64,000 nucleotides of DNA from Cellvibrionales bacterium UBA4451 (GTDB lineage: Bacteria > Pseudomonadota > Gammaproteobacteria > Pseudomonadales > Porticoccaceae), in contig DGPB01000012.1 in assembly GCA_002390285.1 (NCBI GenBank), positions 86,159 through 150,158 on the forward strand, read 5' to 3'. Below, piece after piece: positions 9,639-17,614 of the stretch. The position numbers were made by a program, and so were the translations under genes. The notes under the pieces were generated by a model. That model saw nothing but the letters and a program-made list of their open reading frames with translations. It was not told the DNA's origin and searched no databases. Within the stretch, counting starts at the first letter, position 1. Each line of letters starts with the position of its first letter.

Positions 9639-10271
9639 TCAGGACTGAACACTTACTCGGGTAGAAATCTGTTGATGCCAAGCACTAAGGTGAACACATT
9701 CATCAGGAATAGCCGCCTTAACCCAACCACTAAACACCACAAAAACGTAAGCGGTAATATCGGCAACAGTAAAATCATCTCCTACCATAAAGTCGCGCCC
9801 TTCGAGGTGCTTATCCAATACACCGTAAAAGGCCTGGATTCGCTCTTTACCCCTATCGGCCAACGCCGGAATTTGTTCGTAGGAAACGGGGCCAGGCAAC
9901 GCACGTCCGGCAAAGGCTGGAACCGAGTTGCGAAGCGCTTCAGCTACGGCCTGAAAACCATCAGTAAAACAGCGATGATCCCAACTCAGAATCAAGGCAC
10001 GGGAAAGAGGATCAGAACCCAGCAGTGGCTTCTGGGGGTAGATCTCCTCAAGATAACTGTACATACCCACCACCTCTGTCAGCACGGTGCCATCATCCAG
10101 CACCAGCGAGGGTACAGTGCCCCAATGATTCACCGCACGAAATGAGTCACTACGCTGTTCTCCTGACATGAGATCAATAACCTCAGTCTCTATATCAACG
10201 CCTTTTTCTGCCATAAAAATAGCGAGACGCATAGGGTTGGGTGCTGGTGGATAGGTATATAGTTTCATCAC
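9639..10271 (-). CDS. Glutathione S-transferase family protein
   Basis: This 210-residue GST has an N-terminal thioredoxin-like domain (MKLYTYPPAPNPMRLAIFM, cis-Pro in the GTVPSLVLDDG strand, then a TEVVGMYSYLEE helix) and an all-alpha C-terminal domain (DFTVADITAY). The first-helix position usually holding the catalytic Ser or Cys reads APNP, so the activating residue is unclear. It precedes the SDR gene in the same direction. Specific substrate unknown. Confidence 0.8.
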   Translation of the reverse strand: MMKLYTYPPAPNPMRLAIFMAEKGVDIETEVIDLMSGEQRSDSFRAVNHWGTVPSLVLDDGTVLTEVVGMYSYLEEIYPQKPLLGSDPLSRALILSWDHRCFTDGFQAVAEALRNSVPAFAGRALPGPVSYEQIPALADRGKERIQAFYGVLDKHLEGRDFMVGDDFTVADITAYVFVVFSGWVKAAIPDECVHLSAWHQQISTRVSVQS

Positions 10272-10425
10272 AGCGCTCCATTGAATCCGAAACTATACCG
10301 TTTTATTAATTCACAAGCATCGGCATAGCTCTGCTGCGATCAGAGCTCGATCGATTAAGATAATCTAGAAAAAAAGACGAATGGTGAACAAGTCGAGGGA
10401 ATGGAGCGAAAATAAAACTAATTTA

Positions 10426-10662
10426 TTAGGCAGGATAGAAGTCAGGACATAAATAGCTGCAGGGTATCTCTTCACCTAGCTCCCTGCATAGCGACTCAAC
10501 AAATGGCGCATAGGCTGCAGGAATTCCCCCATCACGATTTACCCAGTTCCACACATGTTGCTGTCTGATAGTGCGGCCAGTTTTCAGTGATATGGCATTC
10601 GCTAAAGCCGTTTGCCCCCCGACAATAGTCACTACTTTAAGCAAGGCTTCTTCCGGGGTCAT
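10426..10662 (-). CDS. YdaS/Cro-like small HTH protein
   Basis: This 78-residue protein starts at the ATG at 10660-10662, chosen because AAGGAGTGG lies just upstream of it on the minus strand; the frame can be extended 18 codons to a TTG but without such a site. The core (VGGQTALANAIS, then QQHVWNWVNR and GIPAAYAPFVE) matches the YdaS/Cro-type HTH fold: helix-turn-helix with a recognition-like QQHVWNW segment. It is divergent from an XRE repressor with two shared operators between them, like a phage Cro/CI pair. No other phage genes are nearby. Confidence 0.7.
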   Translation of the reverse strand: MTPEEALLKVVTIVGGQTALANAISLKTGRTIRQQHVWNWVNRDGGIPAAYAPFVESLCRELGEEIPCSYLCPDFYPA

Positions 10663-10782
10663 TTTCCACTCCTTGGTTGATAGGAAAATAATAACCAGAG
10701 GCAGCCCTTCATACAACTAAAGTTGTCTATTTTATTGCCAGCAGCTGCCAAAATTACAACAAATGTTGTAATATCTTAAAAT
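10663..10782. promoter_or_regulatory. Divergent operator region with two ACAAC-N4-GTTGT palindromes
   Basis: Two palindromes of identical design lie in the 120-bp gap: ACAACTAAAGTTGT at 10713-10726 and the perfect 8-4-8 palindrome ATTACAAC-AAAT-GTTGTAAT at 10753-10772. Both contain ACAAC-N4-GTTGT and their centres are 43 bp apart, about four helical turns. A TAAAAT (-10 like, minus strand) at 10729-10734 lies just upstream of the first palindrome, so occupancy there would block the ydaS-like gene. The second palindrome overlaps TAATAT (10769-10774), a possible -10 for the XRE gene that would start its mRNA at or next to its ATG. Confidence 0.7.
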
Positions 10783-11121
10783 ATGAACACTATGGCAGAG
10801 AGAATCAGGTCGGCTCGGCTTAAATCGAGCCTGTCTCAACTCCAGTTGGCTCGGGAAACAAACCTGACTCAGCAAATGATATCCAAACTGGAAAGCGGTA
10901 ACTCACAATCAACGTCAGCTATTTTTTCTATTGCTAAAACTCTGGGTGTCTCTGCACATTGGCTATGGCTTGGAACAGAAAACCCCAACCTTGGCTCCAC
11001 ACCTTTTATTTACGATGACAAAATTTTAGCTGCTGCCTGGGATACGCTTTCTGATCAACAGCGTGCTGAAATTTGTAACCACATTATGCAACTCAGCGAA
11101 CGTAACTCATCAAAACAGTGA
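10783..11121 (+). CDS. XRE-family repressor (CI-like)
   Basis: This 112-residue protein has an N-terminal XRE helix-turn-helix (about residues 5-60: RIRSARLKSSLSQLQLARET, TQQMISKLESG, AKTLGVSAHWLWLG) and a short C-terminal extension (DTLSDQQRAEICNHIMQL) likely to be for dimerisation. There is no protease/autocleavage domain, so it is not a LexA/CI-type cleavable repressor. No Shine-Dalgarno is evident, and a possible -10 sits only 9 bp upstream of the ATG, which suggests a leaderless transcript like lambda cI from pRM. A second ATG three codons in is possible. Confidence 0.78.
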   Translation: MNTMAERIRSARLKSSLSQLQLARETNLTQQMISKLESGNSQSTSAIFSIAKTLGVSAHWLWLGTENPNLGSTPFIYDDKILAAAWDTLSDQQRAEICNHIMQLSERNSSKQ

Positions 11122-11285
11122 GATTTTGCCTCCTACTCCTGGCTGCCAACTTATTGCTTGAAATGCTATGCAGTCTTCCCGGCTGTATCCGCCACCTATA
11201 AAGCGCATTTATAATAAGCGCCTGACATTCAAAGCATGCACTCAAACATGAGCCAAAACATTAACCCACACACAGTCTCTTTAAT

Positions 11286-12050
11286 GTGAAGTTAAATTAC
11301 GTCATACAGGGTTCAGGTCAACCGGTGATACTCATGCACGGCATGTTTGGCTCACTAAGCAACCTAGGACTAGTAACCCGAGCATTGGCAGACAGCCATT
11401 CAGTCATTGCCGTTGATCTGAGAAATCACGGGGATTCTCCACATAGCACGTCGATGGATTACCCTTGTCTGGCAGATGACATTGTCGAGTTAATGGATGA
11501 TTTGAATCTCGATCAAGCAGACCTGCTCGGTCACTCCATGGGCGGCAAAGTCGCCATGCAAGTTGCTTTGAACTACCCAGAGCGCGTCAATAAACTCATC
11601 ATCGCTGATATAGCCCCAGTAGATTACAAACCTGACCGCCATGGGGGGGTGCTGGAAGGACTGTCTTTACTAGCGACCACAAGGCCAAACTCCCGCAAGG
11701 AAGCTGACCGGCTATTAGCCGACCATGTCAATGAAACCTCTGTGCGTGCCTTTTTGCTTAAAAATCTTGTACGCGCAGAAGATGGGAGGTTTGACCTCCG
11801 CCTGAATATGGAGGGAATTGTTGCTAATTACTTCGACACGTTGACTCTGGCGCCTACCGGCGAACCCTTCTCAGGCCCCGTGTTGTTTATCAAGGGAGAG
11901 AACTCCGCCTACATTCAGGATAAACACCGCAGCGAAGTAGTAAGACTATTCCCCAATGCTCAATTCAAGATGATAGCCAATACGGGCCATTGGCTGCATG
12001 CGGAAAAACCCGAAACCTTCAATAAAATTGTCCGAACTTTTCTCAATTGA
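11286..12050 (+). CDS. Alpha/beta-hydrolase, YbfF-like esterase
   Basis: This 254-residue alpha/beta hydrolase has an oxyanion HGMFGS motif (19-24), nucleophile elbow GHSMGG with Ser near residue 83, an acid likely in the LFIKGENS region and a catalytic His in NTGHWLHAEKP. These, and the small cap domain, fit the YbfF acyl-CoA esterase group. The start is GTG at 11286 (an ATG overlaps one base out of frame). The natural substrate is unknown; the family hydrolyses short acyl esters or thioesters. Confidence 0.85.
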   Translation: MKLNYVIQGSGQPVILMHGMFGSLSNLGLVTRALADSHSVIAVDLRNHGDSPHSTSMDYPCLADDIVELMDDLNLDQADLLGHSMGGKVAMQVALNYPERVNKLIIADIAPVDYKPDRHGGVLEGLSLLATTRPNSRKEADRLLADHVNETSVRAFLLKNLVRAEDGRFDLRLNMEGIVANYFDTLTLAPTGEPFSGPVLFIKGENSAYIQDKHRSEVVRLFPNAQFKMIANTGHWLHAEKPETFNKIVRTFLN

Positions 12051-12073
12051 AGGGATGGCAGCGCCACCCCTTC
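12049..12073. terminator. Hairpin between esterase and metY (weak terminator candidate)
   Basis: GAAGGGATGGC and GCCACCCCTTC form an 11-bp stem with one A.C mismatch and an AGC loop. It begins at the last two bases of the esterase stop codon and lies 26 bp beyond the metY stop on the other strand. There is no U tract on either side, so factor-independent termination is uncertain. Confidence 0.4.
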
Positions 12074-12098
12074 CCGTTAAATAAAACACTTCCAGATA

Positions 12099-13373
12099 TC
12101 ACCTAACAGCATCAAGAGCCTGGCTCACATCAGCAATAATATCATCGATATTTTCAATACCCACAGAGATACGCACAAGGTCTGAACTAACACCTGCGGC
12201 AGCCAATTCATCATCATTCAACTGGCGGTGGGTAGTGGATGCTGGATGACAGGCCAGTGACTTTGCATCGCCAATATTGACTAATCGCAAAATCATTTCC
12301 AATGCATCAATAAATTGTCCTCCAGCCTTGGATCCGCCTTTTATCCCAAAACTCAGGATACCCGATGCCTTACCACCCGTCATTTTCTGGCAATTCTGGT
12401 AATAAGGACTATCCGGTAAAGCGGCGTAGTTTACCCATGCCACTTTATCGTGGTTACTCAGGTAACTGGCCAGCTTTTCAGCATTCTCACAATGCCGCTC
12501 CATACGAAGCCCCAGTGTCTCCAGACCCTGTAAAATTTGGAATGAGTTAGTGGGAGAAATAGCCGCTCCCATACTTCGAAGAGGAACAACCCGACAACGA
12601 CCTATGTAGGCAGCAGCACCGAATGCTTCGGTATAAACAACACCATGGTAGGAAGGATCTGGTTCATTTAAAACGGCAAACCGCTCTTTGTTGGCAACCC
12701 AATCAAATTTTCCTGAATCAATGATGACACCACCAATAGACGTGCCATGACCACCGATATATTTGGTCAGGGAATGAATCACAATATCTGCCCCCAGCTC
12801 AAAGGGCCGACATAAAAAAGGTGTCGCGACAGTACTATCGACAATTAATGGCACGCCATGCTTATGTGCTATTTCGGCAAACTTTTCCAGATCGACAATA
12901 TTGCCCGCTGGATTACCAATGGATTCACAAAAGACCAGTCGGGTATTTTCATCAATGGCATTTTCTAGGGCTTCAAAGTCATCAGCCGACACCATCCGTG
13001 CCTCGATACCCTGCTTAGGTAAAGTATGAGCAAACAGGTTATAAGTTCCGCCATATAGCTGGCTGGTACTAACAATATTATCCCCCACCGAACAAATACA
13101 CTGAATAGCATAAGTAATTGCCGCCATTCCGGAAGCAACGGCTAAGGCAGCAATACCACCTTCCATTGCAGCCAGCCGCTGCTCAAGCACATCGGTTGTT
13201 GGATTCATAATCCGGGTATAAATATTACCGGGCACCTTTAAGTCAAAAAGGTCTGCGCCGTGTTGAGTGTCGTCAAAGGTATAGGAGGTCGTTTGATAAA
13301 TAGGAACCGCTGCCGCCTTAGTGGTCGCTTCCGACTTATATCCGTGATGTAACGCCAGGGATTCAAGTTTCAT
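12099..13373 (-). CDS. metY: O-acetyl-L-homoserine sulfhydrylase
   Basis: This 424-residue Cys/Met-metabolism PLP enzyme has the substrate-phosphate-binding YTRIMNPT, SGMAA and the PLP lysine in HSLTKYIGGHGTSIGG. The internal region (KFDWVANKERFAVLNEPDPSYHG, split here by description only) is typical of the longer MetY clade rather than MetB or MetZ. It condenses O-acetylhomoserine with sulfide (or methanethiol) to homocysteine or methionine. The ATG at 13371-13373 is preferred over an upstream in-frame TTG because family members begin with MKLESLALHHGY-like sequence. It is the last gene of a minus-strand series starting with the globins. Confidence 0.9.
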   Translation of the reverse strand: MKLESLALHHGYKSEATTKAAAVPIYQTTSYTFDDTQHGADLFDLKVPGNIYTRIMNPTTDVLEQRLAAMEGGIAALAVASGMAAITYAIQCICSVGDNIVSTSQLYGGTYNLFAHTLPKQGIEARMVSADDFEALENAIDENTRLVFCESIGNPAGNIVDLEKFAEIAHKHGVPLIVDSTVATPFLCRPFELGADIVIHSLTKYIGGHGTSIGGVIIDSGKFDWVANKERFAVLNEPDPSYHGVVYTEAFGAAAYIGRCRVVPLRSMGAAISPTNSFQILQGLETLGLRMERHCENAEKLASYLSNHDKVAWVNYAALPDSPYYQNCQKMTGGKASGILSFGIKGGSKAGGQFIDALEMILRLVNIGDAKSLACHPASTTHRQLNDDELAAAGVSSDLVRISVGIENIDDIIADVSQALDAVR

Positions 13374-13451
13374 ATGTAAATTAATCCTATACAAAAAAGA
13401 TTTATTTTAAAAAGTTAAGACTGAGTTCGCTGGAAAAAAACATTAAGTCAA

Positions 13452-14492
13452 TTAAAAGCCCGCAGCCAATTCTCGGGTCAATTCTGCTGCAGGTATAGCC
13501 TTGCAACCCGTCGCATTCTGCCCTGACCACAGAGGTGAAAAATCCCCAGAGCCCTGAGCTTCCAATACCGAACGCAAGGGTGCAATAGCAGTTGCTGCCA
13601 ATGGAAATCCAGGGATTCCATGACGCATGGGACCAAGCTCTTTCATCGCTAAATTTATGATGGCTCGAGCAGGCCGCCCGGTAAAAATATTTGTCAACGC
13701 GGTATGCCTTGCTCTCTCACTTTTAAGTGCGGCACGATGCACTGGGCTTGTCAGAGCTTCATGACAAAGCAAATACGCCGTACCCACCTGAACACCAGAG
13801 GCGCCAAGCGCCATGGCAGCAGCAACACCTTTGGCATCGGCAATACCGCCAGCAGCCACGACAGGAATATTTACCTCCCGAATAATTTGAGGCAGCAATG
13901 CAAACGTACCTTCCTGAGAATTAAGGTCATGCGATAAGAACATCCCCCGATGTCCACCGGCTTCAACTCCCTGAGCAATAATCACATCCGCGCCATACTC
14001 TTCCAACCAAAGCGCTTCTTCAATTGTCGTCGCAGAACAAATCACCTTGGCATCAAAAGCCTTTACCCGTGCCAACAATTCATCCGATGGCAAACCAAAA
14101 TGAAAACTCACCACGGGCGGCTTAAACTCTTCTAGTATATCAACGGCTTTCGAATTGAACGGTACACGCTCAGCTCCTACAGGAATCACATCGGGGTCAA
14201 TACCATGCTCAATATAAAATGGTGTCAGCGCCTGATGCCAAGCCATGTCGAGACTTTGGCGTGGTTCAGGCACTTGATGGCAAAAGAAATTCACATTAAA
14301 AGGTCGATTTGTCTGAGACTTAATCGCCACTAATTCATCACGCAACGTATCCAAGCTAAGCATTGCACAGGGCAAAGATCCCAGCCCACCTGCATTAGAT
14401 ACTGCCACCGTCAAAGCACTGCCCTGCACACCCGCCATAGGTGCTTGAATAAGCGGCCATTCAATCCCAAGATATTTTTGTAACGTCAACAT
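13452..14492 (-). CDS. Nitronate monooxygenase family flavoprotein
   Basis: This 346-residue TIM-barrel FMN protein begins with the typical LGIEWPLIQAPMAGV and has the AQGVEAGGHRG catalytic/FMN segment with the conserved His, VVAAGGIADAKGVAAAMALGA and GVQVGTAYL phosphate-binding motifs. Members oxidise alkyl nitronates (for example propionate 3-nitronate) to nitrite and carbonyls. It lies 14 bp after the CDGSH/FMN gene in the same direction, a tight pairing that suggests co-expression with that protein and the globins upstream. Confidence 0.87.
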   Translation of the reverse strand: MLTLQKYLGIEWPLIQAPMAGVQGSALTVAVSNAGGLGSLPCAMLSLDTLRDELVAIKSQTNRPFNVNFFCHQVPEPRQSLDMAWHQALTPFYIEHGIDPDVIPVGAERVPFNSKAVDILEEFKPPVVSFHFGLPSDELLARVKAFDAKVICSATTIEEALWLEEYGADVIIAQGVEAGGHRGMFLSHDLNSQEGTFALLPQIIREVNIPVVAAGGIADAKGVAAAMALGASGVQVGTAYLLCHEALTSPVHRAALKSERARHTALTNIFTGRPARAIINLAMKELGPMRHGIPGFPLAATAIAPLRSVLEAQGSGDFSPLWSGQNATGCKAIPAAELTRELAAGF

Positions 14493-14506
14493 CCTCGTCT
14501 CCGTTC

Positions 14507-16054
14507 TTATTTTCTTTGTAAATCAAATCCAGAAAACTCAATCCCAGATAATTGGGCCAATTTAGCATCAAAGGTGGCAATGTCATCCCGATTAAATTCA
14601 TTCAGATGTGAATGTCCGCACGCCCGAGCCATCACCTTCATCAACTCAACAGATGAATCAAAAAAAGTAGCCAGCCTTTGGGCAGAACTATCAACGTCCA
14701 ACCTTTTTCGCAACTCGGGATTTTGGGTAGCTATACCCGCAGGGCAGTTGTTGGTATGACATATTCTTGCAGCGATACAACCTATAGATTGCATAGCACT
14801 GTTGGCAATGGCAACGCCGTCAGCCCCTAGAGCTAAGGCCTTAATAAAGTCACTGGGCACGCGTAAACCGCCGGTAGCAATTAGCGTGACCTTCCGGCCT
14901 ACTCCTCGCTGATCAAGATAGTGCCGAGCTCTGGCTAAGGCTGGAATAGTGGGCACGCTAATGTGATTTCGGAACAATAAAGGTGCTGCACCAGTGCCAC
15001 CACCACGACCATCCAGAATAATATATTCGGCACTGGCCTGAAGGGCAAACTCAATATCTCGTTCAATATGGTTGGCACTGAGTTTGAAACCGATCGGAAT
15101 ACCACCGGTAATTTCTCTCACTCGATCCGCAAACCGCTTGAAATCTTCAGGGGTACTCAGGTCACTGAAGGTGGCTGGAGAAATGGCTGGCTCGCCCTCA
15201 GGAATACCCCGAACTTGAGAAATTTTACCCACATTTTTCACTGCAGGCAGGTGTCCTTCCGTGCCGGTATTTGCGCCCTGACCACCTTTAAAATGAAATG
15301 CCTGTACTTTTTTCAGCGCGTCTTCACTGTAACCAAACTTGGCGCTAGCCAGCTCATAAAAATAGCGCCTATTGGCCTGCTGTTCTTCTGGCAACATACC
15401 TCCTTCGCCAGAGCAAATACCCGTACCCGCTAGCTCAGCACCCTTTGCCATGGCCACCTTTGCCTCTTCGGACAGCGCACCAAAACTCATATCAGACACA
15501 AACAAGGGGATTTTTAATACCAGCGGTTTCACCGCGTTCGGGCCAATAACCAACTCCGAGCCAACGTCCACATTCTCCATCAATGGCTTTGTGGCTAACT
15601 GGGCAACCATAATTTGAATATCATCCCAGCTCGGCAACTGGTTTCGCGGCACACCCATGGCACTTACTGGACCATGCGGGCCGACACCAGATAACCCCTC
15701 TCTGGCTAGCTGGTGAATATATTCTACCGTCGGTTCTTCCTCTGTAGCCTGCACTGGAGGGACCAGGCTTTTATCTTCAGCAATACCGGGACCTTCCAAA
15801 CCCACTTGATCATCAGAAAACTGCTTATGGGTGCCATCACAAAAAGGGGTGTTACGCGTATGTTTACAAGCACACAAGTAGGCTTCTTGCTCCTCATCAG
15901 AAACAATGACTTTTGGGGTAAATAACGTCCCCACATGGGAGCCGTCGCAAAATGGCTGGCTTTTTGATTTTCCACAGGTGCAGAAATGATATTCCTGCCC
16001 CTTGGACAAATTGACCTTTACTGGTTTGTTATCAGCTATAACGGGATTATTCAT
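14507..16054 (-). CDS. Double-CDGSH iron-sulfur / FMN glutamate-synthase-like fusion
   Basis: This 515-residue fusion starts at ATG 16052-16054 (an upstream in-frame TTG is less likely). The N-terminus carries two CDGSH [2Fe-2S] motifs: CTCGKSKSQPFCDGSH and CACKHTRNTPFCDGTH, each C-x-C-x2-[ST]-x3-P-x-C-D-G-[ST]-H-like. From about residue 110 it is the FMN-binding TIM barrel of glutamate synthase (SDMSFGALSEEAK, HFKGGQGANTGTEGHLP, DGRGGGTGAAP, IATGGLR), with CHTNNCPAGIATQ, which is reminiscent of the GltB Fe-S loop. No glutaminase domain is present, so it is unlikely to be a true GltB. It may be an FMN oxidoreductase receiving electrons through the CDGSH clusters; the substrate is unknown. Confidence 0.85.
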   Translation of the reverse strand: MNNPVIADNKPVKVNLSKGQEYHFCTCGKSKSQPFCDGSHVGTLFTPKVIVSDEEQEAYLCACKHTRNTPFCDGTHKQFSDDQVGLEGPGIAEDKSLVPPVQATEEEPTVEYIHQLAREGLSGVGPHGPVSAMGVPRNQLPSWDDIQIMVAQLATKPLMENVDVGSELVIGPNAVKPLVLKIPLFVSDMSFGALSEEAKVAMAKGAELAGTGICSGEGGMLPEEQQANRRYFYELASAKFGYSEDALKKVQAFHFKGGQGANTGTEGHLPAVKNVGKISQVRGIPEGEPAISPATFSDLSTPEDFKRFADRVREITGGIPIGFKLSANHIERDIEFALQASAEYIILDGRGGGTGAAPLLFRNHISVPTIPALARARHYLDQRGVGRKVTLIATGGLRVPSDFIKALALGADGVAIANSAMQSIGCIAARICHTNNCPAGIATQNPELRKRLDVDSSAQRLATFFDSSVELMKVMARACGHSHLNEFNRDDIATFDAKLAQLSGIEFSGFDLQRK

Positions 16055-16128
16055 AATGGCCGCTCTCAATAAGGTTAAAGCTCCTCACCCAAGAAGTGAC
16101 AAATGTCACCCCTTGCTCCTACGGCGAT

Positions 16129-16500
16129 CTACGCCTCAACAATGTCATCTTTCAAGCTCAAAACAAACGCAACCACGTCATCGTATTCTTGCTGAGGCAC
16201 CTGTAACTCTTTCATTGTCGCACTGGCATGCTCTAGGAATAGGGACCAATCACTTTCACTGACATTCATGCCTTTATGTGACACTTTCATATCTCGACCG
16301 GTGTAGTACACCTAACCACCGGCGTTTGAACATAAATAATCTATCAGCAACTGCTTTTCTCTCTCTATGCCGTCGTCTCCCCGGTTCTGCCAGAAACGGC
16401 CCAGCTGCCTATCTGTTTGTACGCGTGGCAGCAAATCATCAACAAAAGCGGTAATACCCTCGTAACCACCGAGACGCTCGTATAGTGATGTCTGATTCAT
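16129..16500 (-). pseudogene. Group 1 truncated hemoglobin interrupted by an in-frame amber codon
   Basis: Read through one TAG at 16312-16314, the frame encodes a complete 123-codon group 1 truncated hemoglobin: SLYERLGGYEGITAFVDD at the start, and YYTGRDMKVSHKGM with the proximal-His motif after the stop. The codon falls where the neighbouring paralog has Pro in GGPCLYQGRE. There is no frameshift. Flanking residues on both sides are conserved, so the lesion is recent, or the stop is read through, or it is a sequencing error. An AAGGA site precedes the ATG at 16498-16500. Terminating at the amber would yield a 62-residue product lacking the haem-ligand His. The usual B10 Tyr position is Leu. 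Confidence 0.75.
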
Positions 16501-16589
16501 ACGTTTTTCCTTTTTTTTGATAAGAGCATAATAAAAAGTCTTAGGGGTGACCTCTAAGCTCAGACCACTATAGACAGCGTAAGATGAAC

Positions 16590-17075
16590 CTATTCCCGAC
16601 CTGTATCAACGATATCCGCTTTGGTTGAATTAACGATAGCCACTAAAGCTTGCATCTCATTTGCCGTCAGCTTGTGCTTTGCCAGGACCTCCTTAAAAAG
16701 AGCAACCATGCGCCCCCACTCCAGCTCTGTGATTCCAAGGTGCGCATGGGAGATTTTCATCTCTCGACCCTGATACAAACATGGACCACCAGCAGCCTGA
16801 CATACCATGGCAGTCAAGTGGTACTTCAAATAGGGTGCTGGAACACGCTCCCTGGCAGCATCAACAGCAGGATTCGCATTGAGGACTACGTCCTGTACGA
16901 GAATATCAATGAAGTCACTGACAACAACTGAAATGGGTGCCAATCCACCCAACCGATCATAGAGCGACGATTCCTTCTGGGCCTCATAACACCAAGCTGC
17001 TGCCGAGTGTGACCCCATAATTAGGGCGCCAACTAAACTCAATATGACCCACCTGTCTTTACTGCGCCGGAACAT
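16590..17075 (-). CDS. Exported group 1 truncated hemoglobin
   Basis: This 161-residue protein has an N-terminal signal-like segment (MFRRSKDRWVILSLVGALIMG, ending AAAW near residue 28) followed by a truncated-globin domain: SLYDRLGGLAPISVVVSDF, GGPCLYQGREMKISHAHLGI with the proximal His, and a final helix. GGAAGGGG lies 5 bp before the ATG. An exported trHb suggests oxygen or NO chemistry at the inner-membrane or periplasmic side. The B9-B10 residues are Phe-Ile rather than the common Phe-Tyr, so ligand stabilisation probably differs from HbN. It is the upstream partner of the amber-containing paralog, 89 bp apart. Confidence 0.83.
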   Translation of the reverse strand: MFRRSKDRWVILSLVGALIMGSHSAAAWCYEAQKESSLYDRLGGLAPISVVVSDFIDILVQDVVLNANPAVDAARERVPAPYLKYHLTAMVCQAAGGPCLYQGREMKISHAHLGITELEWGRMVALFKEVLAKHKLTANEMQALVAIVNSTKADIVDTGRE

Positions 17076-17303
17076 AACAACCCCTTCCTTTATTGAGGCA
17101 ACTTACTACTCCACATGCGTTTAACCATAGCAGAAGTTCTGAAGGTGAGAAAAAATCCTAAAGAGTCAAATGAACAGTAAATACCACTATCACGGCTTAA
17201 GAGACACAATATCTTTTTAATCGCTTTCTAAAAAAGCACGCACTCAGCCGAAAAAACCCTTATCCTGTTCACCTAACCCTAAAATGAGTAGAAGATATTT
17301 AGA

Positions 17304-17483
17304 ATGGCTAAACCTAACTATAGCTTTGAAAAGCGCCAGCGAGACATCGCGAAAAAGAAGAAGAAAGAAGAAAAACGACTGAAGAAAGCCGAGGCAAAGG
17401 GTGGGATAACGAGTGAGGTAGAAGATGACCAGCCTCAGGAAGCTCAGCCACTGTCGAGCAATGACGATAATACTGACACCTGA
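17304..17483 (+). CDS. Small conserved Lys-rich protein (59 aa)
   Basis: This short gene reads MAKPNYSFEKRQRDIAKKKK at its start, then a KKEEKRLKKAEAKGG basic helix and an acidic/polar tail ending DDNTDT. The start resembles short conserved hypothetical proteins of Pseudomonas and relatives that begin MAKPNYSF-KRQ; recognition is from memory, not from a search. The first 30 residues should form a very basic helix, suggesting nucleic-acid or ribosome contact, but no function is known. The stop region reads CTGACACCTGACACC, a 7-bp duplication across the TGA. The opposite-strand frame here is a shadow. Confidence 0.72.
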   Translation: MAKPNYSFEKRQRDIAKKKKKEEKRLKKAEAKGGITSEVEDDQPQEAQPLSSNDDNTDT

Positions 17484-17614
17484 CACCGCAGGTTAATCAG
17501 GCCAATACTATCTTATCTGTGACGGTGAACATATTATCAAGTGTTTAAAATGAAAACCGGGCCACTGGAATTCCACGCTAGCCCGCCTTTCATTTCATTT
17601 TAGTTCACTTAACC

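Noticed and set aside
10663..10716. TTG start and 18-residue extension for the YdaS-like protein
   Set aside because: AAGGAGTGG marks the internal ATG, and the extension would cover the operator and transcription start region.
10426..11121. Prophage remnant
   Set aside because: Only the two HTH genes and operators are present; no integrase, structural or lysis gene, and flanks are ordinary chromosomal genes.
12099..13373. Cystathionine gamma-synthase or MetZ
   Set aside because: The protein is about 40 residues longer and has the MetY-type internal insertion.
14507..16054. True glutamate synthase large subunit (gltB)
   Set aside because: It lacks the glutaminase domain and GltB C-terminal helix and carries two CDGSH motifs; no gltD is adjacent.
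17244..17486. 80-aa hydrophobic protein on the minus strand
   Set aside because: It is the antisense shadow of the Lys-rich gene on the plus strand; poly-Lys codons read as Phe/Leu in reverse.
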